In this document: in pieces, positions 25,430-34,446 of the stretch
Layout: the number at the start of each line of letters is the position of its first letter
How positions within the stretch are numbered: the first letter of the stretch is position 1
Assembly: GCA_017643925.1 (NCBI GenBank)
Contig: JAEPML010000019.1
Location: forward strand, 26,317-90,316
Direction: 5' to 3'
DNA length: 64,000 nt
Origin: Roseibium sp.
GTDB taxonomy: Bacteria; Pseudomonadota; Alphaproteobacteria; Rhizobiales; Stappiaceae
Translations under genes and position numbers: made by a program
The notes under the pieces: generated by a model
The model's database searches: none
What the model saw: only the letters and a program-made list of their open reading frames with translations
Told to the model about the DNA's origin: nothing

Positions 25430-25810
25430 ATGCAGATCCGCAAACTTGATCACGTCAACATTTGGACCACGCGCCTTGATCACCTGATCACGTGGTACAG
25501 CGAAGTGCTTGGGCTCACGAGCGGGTTCAGGCCGAACTTTCCATTCCCCGGTGCCTGGATGTACGCAGGTGATCAGGCGGTCGTGCACCTCGTCGGTCAG
25601 GACGAACCGGCAAATGTCGGCTCGGAAGTGAAGCTGAAACTGGAACATTTTGCATTTACCGCCACCGGTCTTGCGGAGTTCGAACAAAGGCTTCGGGATC
25701 ACGACATCGAGTACAAGCGATCCGAAATCGAAGACACCCGCATGATTGCGATCAATGTCTGGGATCCGGACGGCAATCACATCCATGTCGATTTTTCCAT
25801 GGATGAGTGA
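25430..25810 (+). CDS. VOC (glyoxalase/dioxygenase) superfamily protein
   Basis: A 126-residue vicinal-oxygen-chelate protein of two beta-alpha-beta-beta-beta modules. The metal-ligand positions are visible as LDHVNIWTTRLDHLITWYSEVLGL, MYAGDQAVVHLVG, LEHFAFTA and the C-terminal VWDPDGNHIHVDF (Glu/His ligands). Such proteins include glyoxalase I, fosfomycin-resistance and extradiol dioxygenase types; the substrate is not predictable. ATG 25430 begins the domain. The gene ends the rightward group and may be cotranscribed with the thioredoxin gene 109 bp upstream. Confidence 0.82.
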   Translation: MQIRKLDHVNIWTTRLDHLITWYSEVLGLTSGFRPNFPFPGAWMYAGDQAVVHLVGQDEPANVGSEVKLKLEHFAFTATGLAEFEQRLRDHDIEYKRSEIEDTRMIAINVWDPDGNHIHVDFSMDE

Positions 25811-25856
25811 GTGACACCGCAAGGTTGCCGGGTCCGTCCATGGAAGAAAGTCGCAT

Positions 25857-27797
25857 TCAGAAGAACCGCAACACCTTGCTCAGGAACCAGAAAAAGAACA
25901 CGGTGATGATTGCCCATCCAAAATTTATGCTTTGGGCAAAACCATGAATTCCGGCGAGAAAACTGTCGATCATGCCTTCAGGTTTCGACGGCACGCCAGC
26001 CTCCACGAACACCCCGCAAAGCGGATTGTCTGCGAGATCACCGGTGCACAGGTGTGAGGCCAACACCGGCTGCAGGGTCTGGCCGATCAGAAAGAGCGAG
26101 ACGAGACAAACCAGCACAAGCCCGAGAACAAAGAACGGAACAGCGGCCGCTTTCAGGAACATGTTCCCGTCGTTGAGCGGATCTTGTGTGACATCCTTTG
26201 GCAAGACATCTCTGGAAATGAAGTCTGCAATCTCCTGCCAAAGGCTCTCGTCCTTGCCGCCACCATGGCCTCCGGAAACCCTCTTGTTGAACAGCCATCT
26301 GGTCGGCCGTTCCAATCCGTCCGCTCGTGATCCGCAGCGCGTCTTCTGCTCGAAATCAAAGCCACGAAAACCCGCCCCGCCTACGTCAAGAAACCGAAGC
26401 CTGAGCCGTTGCATTGCCCCGGGCAAAAGGGCGATCACCGTGTCGCTTTTCCCGGCGGCATTCACAACGACACCGGAAACCTGGTTCTTGCAATTGTGCC
26501 AGGGAAAATCGGTCCGAACGACCGACCCGGCAAAATAGATGTTTCTGAAGCGCATGGCCGCGCAGATCTTCAGTGCGTAGGCAGCCAGGTAGGTCCCGTT
26601 TGAATGGCCGACAAAGCTGACTTCTGCGTTTCGATAACAGTCTCTGACTTCGGCATATTTATCGAGAAACCACTCGGACTGGCTTCTCCGTATCCACGGC
26701 CGCACAAAATCCAGCATGGAGAAGAAACCGTAACTGGGTGTTGGTGCGCGCAGGAAAATTGGATCTGTAATCTGATCCGATGACTTGTTCGCCATCTTCA
26801 CAGTCTTGGCGACCCGCTTGGTCCAGAAACCTTCATCCCGGATTCCATGCAGCACGATCACCGCATGGGTGACATCTTCAGCGCGCGTTTGAGCAGAATG
26901 CAGACCTGGGCGATCCAGAGGATCGAAGTAGTCATTTATGTCTTCGTGATCGATGGCAAAGTTGGCCTGTTCTGCCTTGCGGAGATCTTCGATGGGAAGA
27001 TTTAGCGCCGCATCGAAGGTTTTTGCCGTTTCCCCTTCTTTCCAGTGTTTCACGTTCAGCATGTCGCCGTGGTTCAAGCCGCTGAGTTCGGCAAAAATTG
27101 CTTCGTCACTGCCGGACAACTCAATGCAATCCACGGGCGAAATGAACTCGTCCTTGGTACCCAGAAGCACGATCTTTGCTGGCGACGGGTGATTGTTCCT
27201 TTTGCACCATTCCTCGCGCTCGATGTCCAACAGCCGGCTGTGGCTTATGAAGGGCGCATATCTGCGAAGTTGCCATATGAACGGCTCACGTCGATGGACG
27301 AGTTTGCTCCATGTGCGCACAAAGAAGATGGACAAAGGCGAAAAGAAGCGAATGCTCGCAGGTGTCGCGGTTGATATGGACCAACCACGCAGGATTCCCG
27401 ACAGATAGACGATCCGATCAACACGAGCGGCCCAAGGCTTTTGCCGGCCGGCATCATGATGACCTGCATCATTGAACCCGGTCGCATGGGCAAGAGCGCG
27501 ACGGGCAAGCGGTGCGCCAGCGCTATAGGCAATCAGCACAACCTTCTTATGAATTTCGGGATTGAAGCGTCGGTCAATTTCACTGCAGAGCTTCTCGACC
27601 AGTTGTTCCGGCCCGGCCGCGCTTGCAAAACGCATGGAAAGATCTGGCACCAGAACGTCCCAGTCGGGATATGCCGTTTCAAGGTGATTTACAAATTCAG
27701 GGGGCACCGTCCCTGCCCCCGTTCCCATGAAGCGGGTCAACCAGAATTCATCTGTCCAGCCTCTTACGACGACGCAAAGCACTTCCTTGGCTGCCAT
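25857..27797 (-). CDS. Tandem alpha/beta-hydrolase protein with C-terminal membrane helices, unknown function
   Basis: A 646-residue protein I cannot assign to a named family. Two hydrolase-like segments are visible. The first (about 5-240) has VLCVVVRGWTDEFWL and the elbow VVLIAYSAGAPLARR, with Ala instead of the usual Gly before the serine elbow. The second (about 305-470) has THAVIVLHGIRDEGFW and VSFVGHSNGTYLAAYALK, a standard G-x-S-x-G elbow. Two hydrophobic helices follow near 555-580 and 620-645 with a short loop containing paired Cys. No signal peptide is seen. The start at 27797 has GGGAGG upstream. It stands alone and could be a membrane lipid hydrolase or a signalling hydrolase. Confidence 0.7.
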   Translation of the reverse strand: MAAKEVLCVVVRGWTDEFWLTRFMGTGAGTVPPEFVNHLETAYPDWDVLVPDLSMRFASAAGPEQLVEKLCSEIDRRFNPEIHKKVVLIAYSAGAPLARRALAHATGFNDAGHHDAGRQKPWAARVDRIVYLSGILRGWSISTATPASIRFFSPLSIFFVRTWSKLVHRREPFIWQLRRYAPFISHSRLLDIEREEWCKRNNHPSPAKIVLLGTKDEFISPVDCIELSGSDEAIFAELSGLNHGDMLNVKHWKEGETAKTFDAALNLPIEDLRKAEQANFAIDHEDINDYFDPLDRPGLHSAQTRAEDVTHAVIVLHGIRDEGFWTKRVAKTVKMANKSSDQITDPIFLRAPTPSYGFFSMLDFVRPWIRRSQSEWFLDKYAEVRDCYRNAEVSFVGHSNGTYLAAYALKICAAMRFRNIYFAGSVVRTDFPWHNCKNQVSGVVVNAAGKSDTVIALLPGAMQRLRLRFLDVGGAGFRGFDFEQKTRCGSRADGLERPTRWLFNKRVSGGHGGGKDESLWQEIADFISRDVLPKDVTQDPLNDGNMFLKAAAVPFFVLGLVLVCLVSLFLIGQTLQPVLASHLCTGDLADNPLCGVFVEAGVPSKPEGMIDSFLAGIHGFAQSINFGWAIITVFFFWFLSKVLRFF

Positions 27798-28079
27798 TTC
27801 CCCCTCCCGACGCACCAGGTCGGCACCCAACCGAGCAATTTGCCGCCAACCTGGAAAAGGCAACTAATCCGGACCGTGCCTACGGACCAGAAAAGTTGTC
27901 CCAGTCCCACCTAAAACTCTTGATAGCAGTTTTACAAGTAATGGACGAAAGAGGAAGTTCTTACACCTAGCCCCGGATACAGGAACTGTCGGCGAAGCTT
28001 AGTGCCATAAAAAGACAGAAACCAAACCGTCTTTGGCGTGCTTCCCAATCTGCCGACCAGCACAACCGGACTGCCCAAC

Positions 28080-28107
28080 AAAAAAGGGAGCCGTTGGGAC
28101 GGCTCCC
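28080..28107 (-). terminator. Rho-independent terminator after the EF-hand gene
   Basis: On the minus strand GGGAGCCGT and its exact complement form a 9-bp stem with a 4-base loop, followed by TTTTTTG. It lies 80 bp after the EF-hand stop codon. Confidence 0.9.
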
Positions 28108-28186
28108 TTCCGCTTCCCCGGTTCAGGCGGGCACATGAGGCCCGGGGAAACACCTCCAGGTTTGGGACCCTGGAGAGGTCTTTGCG

Positions 28187-29146
28187 TCAGCCGCGATGCT
28201 TGCCGCGACCTTCGCCTTTCTTGCCTTTTTTGCCTTTCTTGAAGTCGGCCTTTGTGATGACGCCGTCCTTGTTGCGGTCAGCGCGTTCCATCAGCCGGTC
28301 CAGGCGCTTGTCATGCTCTTCCTTCGTGATGCCGAGGCTGCCATCGGCGTCTGCACGCTGGAACATGTTGACGACACGGTTTTCATTGATTGCCATCCAC
28401 AGCGGCCCGAATTCTTCGAGCGTGAAGGATCCGCTGCCATTCGTATCGGCCAGTGCAAAGAGTTCAGCGCGCTTGGCGTCAAAGTCTTCGCGGGTCACCT
28501 TGCCGGTACCGTCTGTGTCAAACAGTGCCATGAACTGACGGGCCTGGCCGCCACGTCCATGCGGACCACCGCGTCCCCGGCGTTCGCGGGCTTCGGCACG
28601 CTGTCCACGTTGACGGTCGTTTTCCGCATTGGCGCCACGCTGCCCCCGGACCCGCTCGATGGTACCACTGCCGTCGCGGTCAAGCCGGTTGAAGATACGG
28701 TTGGCAACCACATCGACTTCTTCCTGGGTAACATTGCCGTCACCGTTGGAATCCATGAACTGGAAGGCCCGGACCATGCGGTCGTTTGAACGTTCCATGA
28801 AAGAAGCCTTGAACTCTTCAAGGCTGATCTCGCCATTGCCGTCAGCATCGGCTGCAGCGAAGTCCTGAGCGCGGACTTCCTCGATTTCGGCCTGCGTGAT
28901 GACACCATCCCCGTCGGTGTCGAAGCGCTCGAACAGGCGTTCTGCACGCTGTTTGCCACCGCGCTTGCCATGTCCGCGGCGTTCACCCATATGCGCAAAG
29001 CGTTTTTCGGCGCTCTGCTGAATTTCCTGGCCCCCGTTCCCCGTTGCAGCCGTATCCTGGGCTGAAGCGGACAGGCCGGCGGTCAGCGCGGTACCCGCGA
29101 CACTCGCAGCCAGGGCGGCAATTGCAATTTTCTTGAACGGTTTCAT
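28187..29146 (-). CDS. Secreted multi-EF-hand calcium-binding protein (eight loops)
   Basis: A 319-residue exported protein. The signal peptide ends near GLSASAQ. Eight EF-hand-type loops follow: DTDGDGVITQAE, DADGNGEISLEE, DSNGDGNVTQEE, DRDGSGTIE, DTDGTGKVTRED, DTNGSGSFTLEE, DADGSLGITKEE (loop shortened by one position) and DRNKDGVITKAD. Between loops 4 and 5 is an Arg/Gly-rich linker (RRGRGGPHGRGG), and the C terminus is Lys/Gly-rich. It probably binds Ca2+ in the periplasm or outside. It is divergent from an OmpR-type two-component system across 220 bp, a frequent arrangement for regulated envelope proteins, and its terminator follows the gene. Confidence 0.9.
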   Translation of the reverse strand: MKPFKKIAIAALAASVAGTALTAGLSASAQDTAATGNGGQEIQQSAEKRFAHMGERRGHGKRGGKQRAERLFERFDTDGDGVITQAEIEEVRAQDFAAADADGNGEISLEEFKASFMERSNDRMVRAFQFMDSNGDGNVTQEEVDVVANRIFNRLDRDGSGTIERVRGQRGANAENDRQRGQRAEARERRGRGGPHGRGGQARQFMALFDTDGTGKVTREDFDAKRAELFALADTNGSGSFTLEEFGPLWMAINENRVVNMFQRADADGSLGITKEEHDKRLDRLMERADRNKDGVITKADFKKGKKGKKGEGRGKHRG

Positions 29147-29317
29147 TCCAACAACTCCTCAGTTCGTTGATGAGCTGAAGGTAGGCAGCAATTGTCGCAG
29201 AAATACCCTCCGATCCGGGGGGAAGTGTCGCCAAATGTCCCGCTGGGCGCCAGCGATACACTTTGTTACAAGTTCGCCTCGCACGATGCTGGCGAAAACA
29301 TTATTTTAGCCTTGGAA

Positions 29318-29353
29318 ACAAGGAGATCTGTCGATTGGCTGTAATCTCCTTGT
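29318..29353 (+). promoter_or_regulatory. Perfect 10-bp inverted repeat before the response regulator gene
   Basis: ACAAGGAGAT (29318-29327) and its exact complement ATCTCCTTGT (29344-29353) are separated by 16 bases, and the right arm ends 13 bases before ATG 29367. It could be a binding site for the response regulator (autoregulation) or an mRNA hairpin whose left arm contains a Shine-Dalgarno-like AAGGAG. No T-run follows, so it is not a normal terminator. Confidence 0.55.
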
Positions 29354-29366
29354 GTAAAAGGCAGGA

Positions 29367-30107
29367 ATGGAGACAAGCGTGAGCGACCCGAGCCCGCATA
29401 TTCTGGTGGTGGATGATCATCGTGATATTCGCGAGACGCTCGCGCGATACCTCGTCAAGAACGGTCTGCGCGCGACGACGGCAGAAAATGCTGCGCATGC
29501 ACGCAAGGCGCTCAAGGCAGCCTCCATCGACCTGGTCGTGCTCGACATCATGATGCCCGGTGAAGACGGCCTGTCCCTTTGCCGTCATCTGGTGGAAACC
29601 GGATCGATGCCTGTCATTCTGCTGACCGCCATGGCGGACGATACCGACCGGGTCATCGGTCTCGAAATTGGCGCCGACGACTATGTCACCAAGCCATTCA
29701 ATCCGCGCGAGTTGCTGGCCCGCATTCGCGCCGTCCTGAGACGCACGGCCCTGGCCCCGAAGGAACGGGACCCGATCGAACAGGAGATGTTGCATTTCGA
29801 CGGCTGGGCCCTGAACGTGTCGCGGCGGGAACTCGCCGACCCAGAGGGTCAGGACGTGCCGCTGTCAAGCGGAGAGTTTCAGCTTCTGTGTGCCTTCCTG
29901 AAACGGCCAAAAATGGTCCTGAACAGGGATCAGCTGCTGGATCTGACCACGGGACGCACGCCCGTTGTCTTCGATCGCTCCATCGACAACCAGGTTTCAA
30001 GGCTGAGACGTAAAATCGAAATCGACCCCAAGGATCCCAAACTGATCAAGACGGTCTGGGGAGGCGGCTACATGTTCACCGCCGAGGTGAAAGACCAGGC
30101 TGAATGA
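29367..30107 (+). CDS. OmpR/PhoB-family response regulator
   Basis: A 246-residue two-domain regulator. The receiver has ILVVDDHRDIRETLARYL with the acidic pair, LVVLDIMMPGEDGLSL (phospho-acceptor Asp), PVILLTAMADD and VTKPFNPRELLARIRAVLRR (conserved Lys). The C-terminal winged-helix has PLSSGEFQLLCAFLKRPKMVLNRDQLLDLTTGRT and VDNQVSRLRRKIE-type recognition helix (IDNQVSRLRRKIEIDP). ATG 29367 has AAGG five bases upstream; GTG 29379 with GGAG is an alternative. Its stop overlaps the start of the kinase by four bases (ATGA), so the two are cotranslated. Confidence 0.93.
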   Translation: METSVSDPSPHILVVDDHRDIRETLARYLVKNGLRATTAENAAHARKALKAASIDLVVLDIMMPGEDGLSLCRHLVETGSMPVILLTAMADDTDRVIGLEIGADDYVTKPFNPRELLARIRAVLRRTALAPKERDPIEQEMLHFDGWALNVSRRELADPEGQDVPLSSGEFQLLCAFLKRPKMVLNRDQLLDLTTGRTPVVFDRSIDNQVSRLRRKIEIDPKDPKLIKTVWGGGYMFTAEVKDQAE

Positions 30108-31540
30108 CCCTCCCCGCCCCCATCAAAAAGGCCCTGTCGTTTCTGTGGCCAAAAACCTTGGCGTCACAGCTGGTCGTCCTGCTGTTGATTGCGATCTTTG
30201 CGGCCCAGGCCTTGAGCATCGCCATCTTTCACGATGAGCGCCGCATCGCCATGGTCGCGGCCGCACGGGACAATCTTCTTGCGCGCGCCGTAAACATCGC
30301 GGAGCTCCTGGAAGACACCCCGGAGGCACTGCAGGACCGCGTTCTTGAGGCGAGCAGCAGCCGCTATGCCGTTTTCTGGATCGGCGACACGGCGCTCGCG
30401 CCGGAACCCGGCGACTCCCGCTTCGAAAAGCGTCTCGAGGGGTATGTCACCCGTCAACTGAACGGCGGGCAGACTGCACATGTCAATATTCATGCCGACG
30501 AAAAGCGCGGTCCCCGCCAATGGCGCGGTGACAGGGATGACAAGCCCAGCTGGCGCGACGTTCCGAAACAGGAACGCCCGAAGGACTTGCGCAAGATCAT
30601 GAACAAGCCGGAAGACCTCTCACTGTCGATCCGGTTGGCGGACGGCCGGTGGCTCAATGTTGCCACCAGCTACAGGCCGCCCCCCGGCGCCCTCATCCCC
30701 CTGCTGGTACAGTTGGCGCTCACCGCAATTGCCGCCGTTGTGATCATCGGTCTGGCCGTGCGCAGGGTGACGAGGCCACTCAAGGATCTCGCCGTCTCGG
30801 CGGAAAAGTTCGGACGCGGCGAAGATCTGGAACCACTCGTTCCAAGTGGGCCGCGCGAAGTCAGGACCCTGACGTCGTCCTTCAATGAAATGCAGGACCG
30901 GTTGACCCGGTTTGTGCGCGACCGGACACGCATGCTGGCTGCCATCAGTCATGACCTGCGCACCCCCATCACTTCCTTGCGAATTCGTGCGGAATTCATC
31001 GATGACGACGAAAACCGCGAAAAGATGATCGAAACCCTGGAAGAAATGGCTGCGATGACCGAGGCCACCCTTCGCTTTGCCAAGGATGAAGCCCAGGCGG
31101 AAGACGTGGAAAGCACAGACCTGGGCGCAATGCTGGAAAGCCTGGCAGGAGATCAGCAGGACATGGGCAATGCCTGCTCGGTCAAGATTTCCGGACCGAT
31201 TACGCTGTCCTGCCGCCCCGTCGCGCTGAAACGCGCACTGCGCAACCTGGTTGAAAACGGCATCCGCTACGGCGAAGCGGTGGCCATCAACGCGACCAGG
31301 GAAGCGGAAATGATCGTTGTCAGGATCTCGGACAAGGGCCCGGGCATCCCCGAAGACCGGCTCAAGGACGTTTTCGAGCCCTTTGTACGTCTTGAAGAAT
31401 CCCGAAGCGAAGAAACCGGCGGCATAGGACTCGGCCTTGCGATCAGCCGCTCGATCATCCACGCCCATGGTGGAACGATCACGCTCCAGAACCTCGAAGA
31501 AGGCGGGTTGGAGGCCGAAGTCAGACTGCCGATCGGGTGA
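30104..31540 (+). CDS. Membrane sensor histidine kinase (EnvZ-like layout)
   Basis: A 478-residue kinase that forms the partner of the upstream response regulator. TM1 is at about 17-37 (LASQLVVLLLIAIFAAQAL). A periplasmic sensor of ~165 residues carries a charged segment (HADEKRGPRQWRGDRDDK). TM2 is LIPLLVQLALTAIAAVVIIG, then HAMP (VRRVTRPLKDLAVSAEKF). The dimerisation helix has MLAAISHDLRTPITSLRIRAE with the phospho-His. The catalytic domain has RALRNLVENGIRYGEAV (N box), DKGPGIPEDRL (G1) and GGIGLGLAISR (G2). All boxes are intact. The EF-hand gene lies just across the divergent promoter region and is a plausible target. Confidence 0.94.
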   Translation: MTLPAPIKKALSFLWPKTLASQLVVLLLIAIFAAQALSIAIFHDERRIAMVAAARDNLLARAVNIAELLEDTPEALQDRVLEASSSRYAVFWIGDTALAPEPGDSRFEKRLEGYVTRQLNGGQTAHVNIHADEKRGPRQWRGDRDDKPSWRDVPKQERPKDLRKIMNKPEDLSLSIRLADGRWLNVATSYRPPPGALIPLLVQLALTAIAAVVIIGLAVRRVTRPLKDLAVSAEKFGRGEDLEPLVPSGPREVRTLTSSFNEMQDRLTRFVRDRTRMLAAISHDLRTPITSLRIRAEFIDDDENREKMIETLEEMAAMTEATLRFAKDEAQAEDVESTDLGAMLESLAGDQQDMGNACSVKISGPITLSCRPVALKRALRNLVENGIRYGEAVAINATREAEMIVVRISDKGPGIPEDRLKDVFEPFVRLEESRSEETGGIGLGLAISRSIIHAHGGTITLQNLEEGGLEAEVRLPIG

Positions 31541-31570
31541 CCGGTCACGGATCAATTGGAGACCGGTGAC

Positions 31571-32530
31571 CTACACCCGTTCGGACTTCGCCTGCTCGTA
31601 GCTCGCATCCAGCCGGGACTTCAGATAGTCGGCTGCCGAGATCGGGGGGTATTTCGGCGGGCGTTCCTCTGAAACGCATCCTTCCAGACTGACGACTTCC
31701 GCTTCCGGGTTCGGATCAAGGAAAAAGGCTATGGAATACCGTTCGCGACCGCTTTGATTGACGACGCGATGGGGGGTGGACACATAAGTGTCGTTAGACC
31801 AGCGCATCAGGCAGTCACCAATGTTGCAGATGAAGGTCCCCGCGATGGTCGGCGCCTTGATCCAGGTTCCGTCGCGCGCACGCACCTCCAGCCCACCGAC
31901 CTCATCGGGCAGTAGAAGAGTGATGTTGCCGTAGTCAGTGTGAGTGCCTGCCCCGATCTGCCCTTCAAGGGCGTCTCCCTTTTGCGGTGGGTAGTGCAGC
32001 AGGCGCAGGGTCGCCATCGGTGCATCCAGCTTGTCCTCGAAATGGTCAGCCTCGACACCAAGATCGAGGGCAAATGCCCTGTGAAGACCTCGACCCAGCG
32101 CCCAGACGGCATCGAAATAGCTCAAGACCGTATCCCGCCAACCCGGTATCTGCGGCCATTGGTTGACTGCCCTGAACGGGTCCCCGGCAAGGATCCGCGG
32201 GTCATCAGCAGCCAGATCCAGCCCGACATTGAAAGCTTCCTTCAGATCCGCTGGCTTGTCCGGGTCCAGATTTTCGCCCTGGAACGGCACGTAGCCCCGG
32301 TTGGTTCGGAAGAAATCCTTTGTCAGCGCCATCTTGTCTTCGACTGGCAGGGCAAACAGATCATGTGCCGCCGCAAAGGCCCGCGCGATCAAATCAGCAT
32401 CAACGCCGTGGTTCCTGACGTAGAAAAAGCCGGTCGTGCGCGCCGCGTGGCCGATGTCCCCGGCAACGGCGCGCAGTCCGTCTGCGCCATGTGACCGCAA
32501 GGGTGTCAAATCGATTACCGGAAGGTTCAT
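31571..32530 (-). CDS. 2-oxoglutarate/Fe(II)-dependent oxygenase, isopenicillin N synthase-like
   Basis: A 319-residue non-heme iron oxygenase. The N-terminal half begins VIDLTPLRSHGADGLRAVAGDIGHAARTTGFFYVRNHGV; the iron site is HTDYGNITLL (His/Asp) and TPHRVVN (distal His), and the 2-oxoglutarate anchor is RYSIAFFLDPNP. Family members oxidise small molecules such as flavonoids, gibberellins or siderophore-like compounds. Start 32530 has AGGA eight bases upstream. The stop is 30 bp from the convergent histidine kinase. The product is unknown, and no biosynthetic cluster is next to it. Confidence 0.9.
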   Translation of the reverse strand: MNLPVIDLTPLRSHGADGLRAVAGDIGHAARTTGFFYVRNHGVDADLIARAFAAAHDLFALPVEDKMALTKDFFRTNRGYVPFQGENLDPDKPADLKEAFNVGLDLAADDPRILAGDPFRAVNQWPQIPGWRDTVLSYFDAVWALGRGLHRAFALDLGVEADHFEDKLDAPMATLRLLHYPPQKGDALEGQIGAGTHTDYGNITLLLPDEVGGLEVRARDGTWIKAPTIAGTFICNIGDCLMRWSNDTYVSTPHRVVNQSGRERYSIAFFLDPNPEAEVVSLEGCVSEERPPKYPPISAADYLKSRLDASYEQAKSERV

Positions 32531-32580
32531 GAGAGATTCCTGGCCTGCAAGGACATCCATGGTTTCCTGCGTTTCTTCAT

Positions 32581-33225
32581 TCAGAACTTCCCACCGGACG
32601 AACCGAACGGATTGCCTTGTCCCGGTTTCGGAAACAACCCCATGTTCGATTTGACCAGCCCTATGAATGCTTGATGCTCAGCAGCCGTGAACACGCCATT
32701 TTTCACGCAGCTTTCCAACCCGGCAACTTCGAGATCATGAAGGGTGATCAGTTTCTTGGACCTGTCGCTTTGTGACACTTCAGCGGCCTTTTCGAGAAAG
32801 CCCGTATATTGCGCTGCCGTTCCGTCGAGAATGATCTGGGGCGCCCCGGTATAAACAGCAAATTTGGATCTTGCATAAAGCTGCTTTTCCTCTTCGGAAG
32901 CATCCGGCCCCGGGTCTTCGACCTTGGGCAACACAAAAAAGTCGTGTGACAGCGAGCCGAATTCAATGTGCCGAAGAACCCCGAGATATTTCGTACGGCC
33001 GGAGGCAAACGCTTCATTGTAGCGCTTTTCAAGTCGGCTGGAGACTTCGGCACAATCGCAAACGCCACCACTGGTGGCAGAGATATCCATGATCGTATAA
33101 CTGCCAGTCGGGCCAGCAGTTATGCGCGCCTCGGAAATCCAGCTGATTGCCTGTTCGTTGTCGAATTCAGCCAGGGGCTGAGCTGATGCAGCCTCGTCTC
33201 CCGGACCTCCACTTCCGAAAAGCAT
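32581..33225 (-). CDS. Uncharacterised cytoplasmic protein with a Cys-Asp-Cys segment
   Basis: A 214-residue soluble protein with no signal peptide or membrane segment. Visible features are GGVCDCAEVSSRLEKRYNEAFASGRTKYLGVLRHIEFG, an acidic linker (DPGPDASEEEKQLYARSK), and a glycine-rich C terminus (GQGNPFGSSGGKF). I do not recognise a family. Start 33225 has GGGAG eight bases upstream. It lies 50 bp upstream of the oxygenase gene in the same direction, so the two may be cotranscribed and functionally linked, but this is positional inference only. Confidence 0.65.
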   Translation of the reverse strand: MLFGSGGPGDEAASAQPLAEFDNEQAISWISEARITAGPTGSYTIMDISATSGGVCDCAEVSSRLEKRYNEAFASGRTKYLGVLRHIEFGSLSHDFFVLPKVEDPGPDASEEEKQLYARSKFAVYTGAPQIILDGTAAQYTGFLEKAAEVSQSDRSKKLITLHDLEVAGLESCVKNGVFTAAEHQAFIGLVKSNMGLFPKPGQGNPFGSSGGKF

Positions 33226-33470
33226 GACCAGTTCTCCCTTGGATTGGCGAATGCGGCACTCAAAAATGCCACGCCGCGATACGCTTCGAAAGACCGTTGC
33301 GCCGGCTGAACACAATGACGCGTGGCGCTGCCACGATCAGCTTACCGCAACTCTGCCGTGATGGGGACCTTCCGCGAAACCGAGTGGTCGTCAGTCACCT
33401 GAGCCGTCCGATCTTCGCGCCTGTTTCTGGAAGAAGGGGCAGCGCGAGCGGACATCAGATGATTTTTCGC

Positions 33471-34349
33471 TCATTCAAGCCGCGCTGCATCCGCTCGAAA
33501 GGCATCCGCAAGGAAATCCAGCAGCGCCTCGATGTTCTTCTGCCCCAGAAAATCGCGATGCGTTGCCACCCAGATCTCGTTTACTGGCCCGCCCGCAAAC
33601 TGGGTGGCCGGCAGAAGCCTGTCGCTGTGGCGCCCCAGAAACGCGGGCAGCATTGCAAGGCCAAAGCCCTGCTCGGCCAGGCTTGCCAGTGCCATGAAAC
33701 TGTCGGCCGAGATCTCGTAGTTGTCGCGAATGCTTGAAAACTGCCAGTCGCCGACCGTCGTTTTTGCGAAGTTGGGCGTGACACCGACCCACTTGTGGTC
33801 TTCCACGCGATCGTGAGTGTTGTCTGCCAGATAGTCAGCTGAACCGAAGACGCCAAAGGAGATCCTCCCGGCATGACTGCCGAAGAGCTCCGGTGGAAGT
33901 TTTGGACCCGAACGGATCAGGATTTCGGCAGGAGAGCGCGCCATGTCCACCAGATTGTTCGAGACACAGATCTCGATCCGGACATCCGGATGCGCTTCAC
34001 GCAATGCGCCGAGATATTCCGGGAGCAGAAGGCAGGCGATCGTATCGGTGGTGGCGATCCGGAACGTGCCGTCGATGCCTTTCGAAGACAGCGAGAGCTT
34101 TCGAGAAATCTTGGCTGACGCATCTTCCATCAGCTTGAGAGAACCGAGCAGCGCCCTTCCCTCCGGACGGAGGCGATAGCCGTCCTTTCCGCGGTCGAAC
34201 AACACGACATTGGCGTTCGCTTCCAGAAGCGCAATGCGCCTCAGCACGGTTGCATGGTTGACGCCAAGGGCCCGGGACGCTGCCGAGAGAGACCCATGTT
34301 CGGCGACAGAATGGACGAACTGCAAATCGTCCCATCGAACGTTGTGCAT
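33471..34349 (-). CDS. LysR-family transcriptional regulator
   Basis: A 292-residue LTTR. The HTH reads LQFVHSVAEHGSLSAASRALGVNHATVLRRIALLEANANVVLFDR. The effector domain includes FRIATTDTIACLLLPEYLGALREAHPDVRIEI. It is divergent from the cytochrome c-prime gene, whose ATG lies 97 bp away. The helix-turn-helix and length are standard. Its target is not certain; the cytochrome/luciferase-domain pair is the closest candidate. Confidence 0.9.
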   Translation of the reverse strand: MHNVRWDDLQFVHSVAEHGSLSAASRALGVNHATVLRRIALLEANANVVLFDRGKDGYRLRPEGRALLGSLKLMEDASAKISRKLSLSSKGIDGTFRIATTDTIACLLLPEYLGALREAHPDVRIEICVSNNLVDMARSPAEILIRSGPKLPPELFGSHAGRISFGVFGSADYLADNTHDRVEDHKWVGVTPNFAKTTVGDWQFSSIRDNYEISADSFMALASLAEQGFGLAMLPAFLGRHSDRLLPATQFAGGPVNEIWVATHRDFLGQKNIEALLDFLADAFRADAARLE

Positions 34350-34446
34350 CAGCGCACATCTCCTTGCTGATTTATTCCGAATTTACAGCAAAACGGAAAC
34401 ATGAGCACCATGAGATGTTCAAAATTTAACAGCTGTGGAGATTTCA

